Source: UBA1724 sp963611685 (GTDB taxonomy: Bacteria > Verrucomicrobiota > Lentisphaeria > Oligosphaerales > Oligosphaeraceae). From it: 14,497 bases of DNA. The notes under the pieces were generated by a model, which was not told the origin of the DNA, made no database searches, and saw only the letters and a program-made list of their open reading frames with translations. Below are positions 8,327 through 13,419 of this stretch, in pieces; positions within the stretch are counted from its first letter, which is position 1, and the number at the start of each line of letters is the position of its first letter. The stretch is taken from assembly GCA_963611685.1 (NCBI GenBank), contig CAVDSU010000050.1, positions 1-14,497 on the forward strand, written 5' to 3'. The position numbers were made by a program, and so were the translations under genes.

Positions 8327-8354
8327 GGAGGAAGGAGGAAGGAGAAAGGAGGAA
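8327..8354. repeat. Heptamer repeat (GGAGGAA)4 directly before murG
   Basis: Four 7-base units on the plus strand, three perfect and one GGAGAAA. The last unit lies 6 bases from the murG ATG. In the murG mRNA it reads as CUUCCUCC repeats, close to the 3' end of 16S rRNA rather than to a ribosome-binding site. The same tract precedes the G1P dehydrogenase (11827-11881) and recurs at 12042-12069. Confidence 0.9.
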
Positions 8355-8357
8355 GTT

Positions 8358-8452
8358 AGGCCAGGGTTTCGCAGGCGAAACTCCGCGCCGGAATCTACCG
8401 GCGCGTGCGCCAAGTGGCGCCCAGTTGGCGCGCAAGTACCGCCGGTAGGCGG
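8358..8452. repeat. Multi-hairpin leader module upstream of murG
   Basis: Consecutive inverted repeats: GTTTCG-CAGG-CGAAAC (8366-8381), CGCGCCGG-AATCTA-CCGGCGCG (8384-8405), an arm pair TGGCGC/GCGCG around 8415-8433, and CCGCC-GGTA-GGCGG (8439-8452). The order matches the modules at 11868-12016 and 12056-12204, although the first hairpin is diverged and shorter. It lies between the heptamer tract and a 135-bp direct repeat, and would form the 5' leader of murG if transcription starts further upstream. Confidence 0.8.
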
Positions 8453-8567
8453 AAGGGCGCCGCAGGCACCATGTAAGCTAGCCACTAGCCACTAATTGCT
8501 AGGTACTTGCGGCACATTCTGCCGCAACGGGGGGCACGGGGGGGCGCAAGCCCCCTCCGTCCTTTGG
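8433..8567. repeat. 135-bp direct repeat, copy 1
   Basis: Identical to 8691-8825 (offset 258) except at 8438 and 8482. It contains, in order, CCGCCGGTAGGCGG, the word GCGCCGCAGGCACC, the CACTAGCCACTAATT word, a 7-bp hairpin TTGCGGC-ACATTCT-GCCGCAA (8507-8527) and a G-rich hairpin GGGGGC-GCAA-GCCCCC (8540-8555), ending CTCCGTCCTTTGG. No open reading frame of note. Confidence 0.9.
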
Positions 8568-8570
8568 TTG

Positions 8571-8690
8571 TTTTTGGCGAAACCCCGCGTCGGAATCTAC
8601 CGGCGCGTGCGCCAAGCGGCGCCAGAGTGCGCCGCAGTTGCGAATTAGGAGTTCTGAATTTTGGCTTGCCGCAATGGGCAATGGGCAATG
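8571..8690. repeat. Second, partial hairpin module with a 56-bp extra cassette
   Basis: A second, eroded copy of the murG leader module: only the GGCGAAACCCC half of the first hairpin remains, then CGCGTCGG-AATCTA-CCGGCGCG (8586-8607). Compared with 8384-8452 it carries 56 extra bases before the next CCGCCGGTAGGCGG. The extra part holds two word-like motifs, GAATTAGGAGTTCTGAATT and GCAATGGGCAATGGGCAATG. Shows insertion or loss of cassettes between hairpins. Confidence 0.75.
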
Positions 8691-8825
8691 CAAGTGCCGC
8701 CGGTAGGCGGAAGGGCGCCGCAGGCACCATGTAAGCTAGTCACTAGCCACTAATTGCTAGGTACTTGCGGCACATTCTGCCGCAACGGGGGGCACGGGGG
8801 GGCGCAAGCCCCCTCCGTCCTTTGG
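8691..8825. repeat. 135-bp direct repeat, copy 2
   Basis: Second copy of 8433-8567, two mismatches, with the same hairpins at 8765-8785 and 8798-8813. It continues into AGATCTTC, shared with 4923-4930. The two copies diverge right after TTTGG, which marks the module edge. Confidence 0.9.
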
Positions 8826-8843
8826 AGATCTTCCTGCAGAACT

Positions 8844-8860
8844 GTGCCTAGGGGAGGCAC
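8844..8860. other. Hairpin after the fucosidase gene, possible weak terminator
   Basis: GTGCCT-AGGGG-AGGCAC, a 6-bp perfect stem, about 70 bases beyond the fucosidase stop, next to CTTAG-G-CTAAG (8864-8874). There is no clear T-run after it on the minus strand, so a role as an intrinsic terminator is only possible. A small stem GTAGC-GCAA-GCTAC (8920-8933) overlaps the fucosidase stop codon. Confidence 0.35.
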
Positions 8861-8929
8861 GCGCTTAGGCTAAGAACGCGCCGCGGAGCTGCCCAAGAGC
8901 GGGTGCCGTGCCGCGGCGCGTAGCGCAAG

Positions 8930-10270
8930 CTACTTCAGGATCAGTTCGATGACGGGGGTGCAGACGGGGGGCTGGATCACGGGGAGTTCCAGTGCCACGG
9001 CGCCCTCGGGGCATGCGGCGTTCATGACGGCGTCCACATTCGCGGTGTTGTCGCGGAAGAGCACCTGGCTGCCGTCGTGGAGGAATTGCGCATAGCGCAG
9101 CTTTCCGGCGAGTCCCTTTAGCAGGATGTGCTTGAAGGGCCAGTTCATCAGATGCAGGTAGAGGCGGTTGGTCTCGGCATTGTAGGTATAGCGGCAGTCG
9201 CGGGGTTCGGGGAACTCCTTGGGGGCGGCGCCGCAGCCGTAGATGGCGCGGTTGTTGTACTTCATCCAGTCGGCGTAGTCGTGGAGGCGCTCCATGGCGC
9301 GGTAATCCAGGTATCCGCGGCTGGTGGGACCCACATTCATGATGATGTTTCCGTTGCGCGCCACGTGGTTGATGAGCATGTCCACGCACTGCTTGCCGGA
9401 CTTCCAGGTGTTCTCGTCGCGGAAGTATCCCCAGGAGCCGGAGAAGGTCTGGCAGCCCTCCCACACCACGCCGGTCTTTCCGGCGGTCACGTCCTCGTCG
9501 GGGGTGTTCTGCTCGGGAGTGACGATGTCGGCGCACTCGGGCAGATTCAGGCGGTTGTCAATGAGGATATGGGGCTGCAGGGAGCGCACCAGCTTCACGA
9601 TGCCCTCGGAATCCCAGTCGTGCTGGTCCTTTCCGTCCCAGTCGCGGCGCTCGGGATGGTCTTTGCTCCAGGTGTCGGAGATGCCGGGATTGCCGATGGG
9701 GTAGGAGAAGTCGAACCACATCACGTCGATCTTGCCGTAGTTGGTGAGCAGCTCGGTGATCTGGTCCTTCATGTATTGGCGGTACCGATTCATGTCGCGG
9801 CCGGCATTGAGGACATCGCGGTCGGGGCGTTCGCGGAGGGGATGGAGCCAGTCCACGGTGAAATCGGGGTGGTGCCAGTCGATGAGGGAGTAGTACAGTC
9901 CGATGTGGATGCCCTCGGCGCGGAAGGCGTCCACGATCTCGCGCAGGGCGTCTTTGCCGTAGGGGGTGTTGGTGATCTTGTAGTCGGTGTATTTGGTATC
10001 CCACATGCAGAAGCCCTCGTGGTGCTTGGTGGTGAAGACCACGTAGCGCATGCCGGCCTCGCGCGCCGCTTTCGCCCACTCGCGGGGATTGAAAAGATCG
10101 GGATTGAAGAGATCGAAGTAGATCTGGTAGTCCTCGTTGGTGATCTTCTCGTAGTGGCGAATCCACTCGTGCCGCGCCGGCATGGAGTAGAGACCCCAGT
10201 GGATGAACATACCAAAACGATCGTGGGTGAACCAGCGGGAATCACCCTTCATCTTCAAATAGTCGGGCAT
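8930..10270 (-). CDS. Alpha-L-fucosidase, GH29 family
   Basis: Releases alpha-linked L-fucose from glycans by a retaining mechanism. From the ATG at 10268-10270 it has 446 residues, a normal GH29 length: a catalytic barrel (about 1-340) and a C-terminal beta-rich domain. Family features are RFGMFIHWG (18-26), VVFTTKHHEGF (77-87), YYSLIDWHHPDF (126-137) and VMWFDFSY (183-190), where Asp187 is the expected nucleophile; NVGPTSRG is the usual late motif. From this ATG there is no signal peptide, suggesting a cytosolic enzyme acting on imported oligosaccharides. A TTG 42 bases upstream would add a short hydrophobic stretch (FFAVSTFLISFA) that lacks basic residues and is a poor signal. The leader has 15 pyrimidines in 20 and no Shine-Dalgarno. 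With nagB nearby it fits use of mucin-like or milk-type glycans. Confidence 0.93.
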   Translation of the reverse strand: MPDYLKMKGDSRWFTHDRFGMFIHWGLYSMPARHEWIRHYEKITNEDYQIYFDLFNPDLFNPREWAKAAREAGMRYVVFTTKHHEGFCMWDTKYTDYKITNTPYGKDALREIVDAFRAEGIHIGLYYSLIDWHHPDFTVDWLHPLRERPDRDVLNAGRDMNRYRQYMKDQITELLTNYGKIDVMWFDFSYPIGNPGISDTWSKDHPERRDWDGKDQHDWDSEGIVKLVRSLQPHILIDNRLNLPECADIVTPEQNTPDEDVTAGKTGVVWEGCQTFSGSWGYFRDENTWKSGKQCVDMLINHVARNGNIIMNVGPTSRGYLDYRAMERLHDYADWMKYNNRAIYGCGAAPKEFPEPRDCRYTYNAETNRLYLHLMNWPFKHILLKGLAGKLRYAQFLHDGSQVLFRDNTANVDAVMNAACPEGAVALELPVIQPPVCTPVIELILK

Positions 10271-10493
10271 CGTTGCAAAAGAAATGAGGAAGGTTGAAAC
10301 GGCAAAAAACAAAAGTGCACCGCCGGTAGGCGGAAGAATTTCGTGCTTGGCAGGCTAGGGGGGCGTGGATCGTCGGTTGGTCGCTGCGCGGAAACCGTCG
10401 CGGCATTGGCACCGCCGCTTGGAAAGCTGCGGGAGAGCGCCTGCGGCGCCTGACAACTTGTCGCTATCCACTAGGGGCCAGCCAATGGGCATT
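10271..10493. other. Intergenic gap between G1P dehydrogenase and fucosidase
   Basis: This 223-base gap carries one mosaic palindrome CCGCCGGTAGGCGG (10320-10333), about 50 bases before the fucosidase start, and a diverged copy of the GCGCCTGCGGC(G/A)CC word followed by CCACTAG (around 10437-10475). A short stem GCGCC-TGC-GGCGC (10438-10450) may form. No convincing gene, promoter or T-tailed terminator was recognised. Confidence 0.5.
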
Positions 10494-11816
10494 TTACGGG
10501 AATCGTTTTTCGGCGATTTTCGTAAAGTGCTCCGTCAATCCCAGGTCTGTGAGGACGTCGAGGATAGTGTAGCGGTTCCGAATCATTCCGGCGGCGTAGG
10601 TGGTCTTTCGGAGATCGGATTTTGGGAGTCCGATGTCGTCCAGAGTGACGGGGCATCCCAGGAGCTTCAGGCGTCGACGGAGCTCCTCGAAGGGCAGGAG
10701 CTGCGTCTTGAGCTTCTGGGAGAGCTCGGCGTGGGTGTCCAGGAGCGCCCGACGGCGCTTTTTGGCGTCGTCGCCCAGGGGGAGTTTCGCCAGGGAGACG
10801 CTCTTGGCATTCTCCTCGAAGGGGGTGCCGCCCAGGAAGTCCTCGATCTCCGAAAGGCGTCGTTCGGGAGTCAGGTAGGGGGCGTCTGCGGCGAGTTGGG
10901 ACAGCTCGTCGGTGGTGGTCTGGAAGTATACCGCCTCCATGAGCGCGGTGGTGATGAGGGATCCCACCGCCACCTTGAAGCCATGCGACGGCTGGACGCC
11001 GTCCTTCCGGATGTCGCGCATCTCCCAGCAGTGGCTGTAGAGGTGTTCGGCGCCGGAGGCGGGACGGGAGTCCTTCAGGTGCTGCATGGCAAAGCCGGTC
11101 TGGCAGAGGCCCTCGAAGAGATTCGCCAGCGGCTTCTCCTGCCCCAAAAGCAGGGACTCCGGGGCCTCCAGCCACTGGCGCAGGTCCTTCTGGACCATCC
11201 CCCAGGAGACCGCCTCCACCGGAGTGATCCCCAGGGCGTCCGCAATGAGCCAGTCGCCGCCCGCAGGCACCTTCGCCGCCAAATCGGCATAGCCGGCTGC
11301 CGTCATGGGGAAGGGCGCAGTGCGCAGAACGACGCTGTCTGCGGCGATGACGAGTGGCGCAGGGCAGGGCAGGGTCTGCTTGAGGCCGTCCTTTGTGATG
11401 GCGGCGCCGGCGGAGGTATACCCGTCCACGGAGGGCGCGGTGGCGCAGCAGAGGTATCCGTCAATGCCCAGCTCAAAGGTGCAGCGCTTCACCAGGTCGT
11501 TGATGGTGCCGGAGCCCACCGCCACCGGACGATGCCCCGCCAGCGGACCACGGAGCCGCTCCACCAGGGAATACTCCGCATGGAAGGCGGGTTCCGCCGG
11601 AAAGAGGAAGGGCTCGTCCACCACCAGGCCTGCGTCCTTCAACAACGACTGCAATTCCTCTCCGGCGGCATTCCAGGTATTGCCGTCCGCCACCAGACGC
11701 AACGGCAAGGCATTCCCCGGCCAGGTCTCTTTCACCAACTGCGGAATCTGCGAAAGAATGCCCTCGCCAATCAGGCAAACGCGGGTCTGTAATCCGGAGG
11801 GAATGGGAATGAGCAT
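10494..11816 (-). CDS. sn-glycerol-1-phosphate dehydrogenase, AraM/EgsA family
   Basis: Reduces dihydroxyacetone phosphate to sn-glycerol-1-phosphate with NAD(P)H in the cytosol, the G1P stereoisomer used in archaeal lipids and in some bacterial lipids or polymers. The protein has 440 residues, somewhat longer than Bacillus AraM. It shows the nucleotide-binding VGSGTINDLVK (100-110), the TAPSVDGYTS segment (127-134), and the three expected metal ligands: Asp178 (GYADLAAK), His258 (GAEHLYSHCWEM) and His278 (SHGFKVAVG). It stands alone, 223 bases before the fucosidase; no GGGP synthase, arabinose or teichoic acid gene is adjacent, so the use of the product is unknown. Its start abuts a heptamer CU tract and a multi-hairpin module almost identical in plan to the one before murG. 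A glycerol dehydrogenase of the same superfamily is the main alternative. Confidence 0.85.
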   Translation of the reverse strand: MLIPIPSGLQTRVCLIGEGILSQIPQLVKETWPGNALPLRLVADGNTWNAAGEELQSLLKDAGLVVDEPFLFPAEPAFHAEYSLVERLRGPLAGHRPVAVGSGTINDLVKRCTFELGIDGYLCCATAPSVDGYTSAGAAITKDGLKQTLPCPAPLVIAADSVVLRTAPFPMTAAGYADLAAKVPAGGDWLIADALGITPVEAVSWGMVQKDLRQWLEAPESLLLGQEKPLANLFEGLCQTGFAMQHLKDSRPASGAEHLYSHCWEMRDIRKDGVQPSHGFKVAVGSLITTALMEAVYFQTTTDELSQLAADAPYLTPERRLSEIEDFLGGTPFEENAKSVSLAKLPLGDDAKKRRRALLDTHAELSQKLKTQLLPFEELRRRLKLLGCPVTLDDIGLPKSDLRKTTYAAGMIRNRYTILDVLTDLGLTEHFTKIAEKRFP

Positions 11817-11826
11817 CGTAAAAAAA

Positions 11827-11881
11827 GGAGGAAGGAGGAGGGAGGGTAAAAAAGGAGGAAGGAGGAAGGAGGAAGGAGGAA
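11827..11881. repeat. Heptamer repeat tract directly before the G1P dehydrogenase
   Basis: Two blocks separated by an A-run: GGAGGAA, GGAGGAG, GGAGGGT (11827-11847) and four perfect GGAGGAA units (11854-11881). The tract starts 10 bases before the gene's ATG. On the mRNA it is a CUUCCUCC array. Tandem perfect units make copy-number slippage plausible. Confidence 0.9.
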
Positions 11882-12016
11882 GTTTGGCCAGGGTTTCGGG
11901 CGAAATACGCCCGAAACCCCGCGCCGGAATCTACCGGCGCGTGCGCCAAGCGCGCCCCAATTGGCGCGCAAATACCGCCGGTAGGCGGAAGAGCATAGGC
12001 GGGGGCACGGGGGGCG
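11868..12016. repeat. 149-bp multi-hairpin module, copy 1 (leader of the G1P dehydrogenase)
   Basis: Identical base for base to 12056-12204. It is a string of perfect inverted repeats: GGGTTTCGGGCG-AAATA-CGCCCGAAACCC (11891-11919, 12-bp stem), CGCGCCGG-AATCTA-CCGGCGCG (11920-11941), GCGCGCC-CCAATT-GGCGCGC (11950-11969) and CCGCC-GGTA-GGCGG (11975-11988). A G-rich stem begins at about 12010. The same order, diverged, lies before murG. Distance from the gene start is set by the heptamer tract. Confidence 0.92.
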
Positions 12017-12041
12017 GCAAGCCCCTATTTTTTTCAAAAAA

Positions 12042-12069
12042 GGAGGAAGGAGGAGGGAGGAAGGAGGAA
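12042..12069. repeat. Heptamer repeat tract without an adjacent gene
   Basis: Four units, three GGAGGAA and one GGAGGAG, preceded by a palindromic T-run/A-run at 12028-12040. It has the same position relative to the module copy 12056-12204 as the tracts before murG and the G1P dehydrogenase, but no gene begins here. This suggests the tract travels with the module and did not arise from a leader. Confidence 0.85.
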
Positions 12070-12204
12070 GTTTGGCCAGGGTTTCGGGCGAAATACGCCC
12101 GAAACCCCGCGCCGGAATCTACCGGCGCGTGCGCCAAGCGCGCCCCAATTGGCGCGCAAATACCGCCGGTAGGCGGAAGAGCATAGGCGGGGGCACGGGG
12201 GGCG
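12056..12204. repeat. 149-bp multi-hairpin module, copy 2
   Basis: Exact copy of 11868-12016, offset 188. Hairpins lie at 12079-12107, 12108-12129, 12138-12157 and 12163-12176. After it comes GGGGC-GCAA-GCCCC (12199-12212) and CTCCGTCCTTTGG, the same tail as in the 135-bp repeats. Confidence 0.92.
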
Positions 12205-12337
12205 CAAGCCCCTCCGTCCTTTGGTTGGCGTTCAATTAGGGAAGAGCCGTCTGGGGCTAACAGCGCATTCGGAAGCGGTACTGCGTACCGCCGGTAGGCG
12301 GAAGGGCGCTGCAGGCACCGCTCTAAATTGCTCACTG
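12205..12337. other. Gap downstream of the LolA-like gene
   Basis: Contains the end of the G-rich module, a 7-bp hairpin GCGGTAC-TGC-GTACCGC (12275-12291) fused to another CCGCCGGTAGGCGG (12288-12301), a variant of the GCGCCGCAGGCACC word (12306-12320) and the word TTGCTCACTGCTAACTGC. No gene is supported. Confidence 0.6.
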
Positions 12338-13270
12338 CTAACTGCGTTTGCGCCTGCGTCTGCGAGCGCAAACGCATGGCGTAGCCGTCGCCATGGCGGC
12401 GACCAGGAGCATCGCCAGGATTCGTGGGTTGGTGGCTATTGCGCGGAGGTTTTTGGGGGAGAAGGCCGCTTTCAGGAGTGTGGCGGGCTCGGGGATCTTT
12501 CGGTTGGAACGGAGATCGCGCGATTCCTTTTGAAGGAGTTCCAGGAAGGCATCCTGGAATTCGGGGAAATTGGCGGCCTCCACTGGCGGCTCGTCCAGTG
12601 GCGGGATCTCCAGGGGTGAGGGCGGCTCCTTGGCGTCTGTATACGGCAGGTAGATTCGGCATTGGCGCATGCGGCCCTGTCCATCAAAGCGACGCCACTG
12701 CAGGAGACGGGAGCCCTCGCGCTCCACCAGGAAGTCCTCCTGCCAGCCGGGTGCGCCGTCGCGTCCCGGAAAGAGCTGTCGGAAGAGCCAGCAGGGACGC
12801 CCCTCCTGGAGCAGCTCCTCGCAGGAAATGCGCGCCTCTGGACGCACCCGCGGGATGCCGCCCAGGAAGTCCGCGTGGATTCCACGGATTTTTCCATATG
12901 CAGAACGAACTAGGAGCAATCCGCCATGGGGGTAATACCGGCGCTCCCAGGCAATCCAGGAGGGACGGTGGTAGTGGAGGCGCTTCCGTCCCGAAAAACG
13001 GACCTCCTCCACCAGGGCGGCGGAGACGTCCTCTTCCTCGTCCTCGGGAGCGACGCCCTCCGGCATCCGGAGATGCCCCAGGAGCATTCGGTCGCCCAGG
13101 AAGTCCCGCGCCCAACACCGGTAGTCGGCATTCTCCGACTGAAAGCGCGATAACGCCAACTGCAGGCGCATCCGCGCGAGCGTCTCCTCCTGGCGCGACT
13201 GCGCACCAAGCGACGCCCCCAGGCACGCCAGCAAAATGCAAATAAGAATGGATGACGCAAAGCGCATCAT
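12338..13270 (-). CDS. Exported protein of unknown function, LolA-like, with PEP-CTERM-like tail
   Basis: No firm family match by eye. The 310-residue protein starts with a signal peptide (MMRFASSILICILLACLGASLGAQS). The middle, especially GRPCWLFRQLFPG and SRLLQWRRFDGQGRM (188-201), resembles the beta-strand repeats of LolA/LppX-type lipid-carrier folds found as outer membrane lipoprotein-sorting proteins; this is a weak inference. An acidic patch (EDEEED, 76-81) and a proline-rich stretch (214-229) follow. The C-terminus has IPEPATLL (259-266), a hydrophobic span (284-302) and RRRRRKR (303-309), the three parts of a PEP-CTERM sorting signal but with about 20 residues between PEP and the hydrophobic span. 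The Arg tail and stop lie in or next to an inverted repeat. The start at 13270, or the next codon, is chosen from the signal peptide; the open frame upstream antisense-overlaps nagB and is spurious. It is separated from nagB by terminators. Confidence 0.7.
   Translation of the reverse strand: MMRFASSILICILLACLGASLGAQSRQEETLARMRLQLALSRFQSENADYRCWARDFLGDRMLLGHLRMPEGVAPEDEEEDVSAALVEEVRFSGRKRLHYHRPSWIAWERRYYPHGGLLLVRSAYGKIRGIHADFLGGIPRVRPEARISCEELLQEGRPCWLFRQLFPGRDGAPGWQEDFLVEREGSRLLQWRRFDGQGRMRQCRIYLPYTDAKEPPSPLEIPPLDEPPVEAANFPEFQDAFLELLQKESRDLRSNRKIPEPATLLKAAFSPKNLRAIATNPRILAMLLVAAMATATPCVCARRRRRKRS
12344..12375. repeat. Perfect 10-bp inverted repeat at the 3' end of the LolA-like gene
   Basis: GCGTTTGCGC, 12-base loop, GCGCAAACGC. 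It encodes part of the RRRRRKR tail and the CVCA residues before it, and sits a few bases from the TAG stop at 12338-12340. It has no T-run after the stem on the minus strand. Confidence 0.8.
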
Positions 13271-13314
13271 ATCTTGCGGAATCCCCGCCTCTTCTCCCCT
13301 CTCCCCATTGCAAA

Positions 13315-13351
13315 GAAAGCGCAGTCGGGCATGCGCCGCAACTGCGCTTTC
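13315..13351 (-). terminator. Intrinsic terminator between nagB and the LolA-like gene
   Basis: A perfect 11-bp inverted repeat GAAAGCGCAGT / ACTGCGCTTTC with a 15-base loop. Reading on the minus strand the stem ends in CTTTC followed by TTTG, a modest T-tract. It lies 45 bases before the LolA-like start, so it could end nagB transcripts or act as a leader hairpin for the next gene. Confidence 0.65.
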
Positions 13352-13375
13352 GTGCATGAATTCCGGGAAAGGAAG

Positions 13376-13404
13376 AAAGGAGGAGGGGAGGCCCTTCCTC
13401 CTTT
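13376..13404 (-). terminator. Intrinsic terminator just after nagB
   Basis: AAAGGAGG pairs with CCTCCTTT and is extended by AGGG/CCCT with one bulged T and a GAGG loop, giving about 12 base pairs. The stem begins 15 bases beyond the nagB stop and is followed on the minus strand by CTTCCTTT. The arms consist of the same AAGGAGG heptamer that forms the tandem tracts elsewhere in the window. Confidence 0.7.
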
Positions 13405-13419
13405 TGGGGGATTCTGGGA

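Noticed and set aside
8433..8825. Possible CRISPR array
   Set aside because: Only two long copies, no regular short repeats with unique spacers, and no cas genes.
10271..10312. Signal peptide on the fucosidase from an upstream TTG
   Set aside because: The added stretch lacks basic residues and has no ribosome site. The ATG at 10270 gives a standard GH29 N-terminus. It is kept only as a low-probability alternative.
10365..11792. A 475-codon open frame on the plus strand opposite the G1P dehydrogenase
   Set aside because: It mirrors a strongly conserved gene, has a low-complexity Gly/Val/Gln-rich translation and matches no family. Other long plus-strand frames (2960-3754, 3631-4680, 6315-7265, 9128-10297) are antisense shadows of the same kind in GC-rich DNA.
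11868..12204. Integron attC sites or an insertion sequence
   Set aside because: No attC core sites or cassette ORFs, no transposase frame, no terminal inverted repeats with target duplication. XerC at 6177-7199 looks housekeeping.
11931..12662. Open frames through the repeat regions (also 11305-12186 plus, 8485-8730 minus)
   Set aside because: Their translations consist of repeat-derived words such as LAHAPVDSGAGF and SSFLLPPSSFF that recur in each copy. They reflect repeat composition, not genes.
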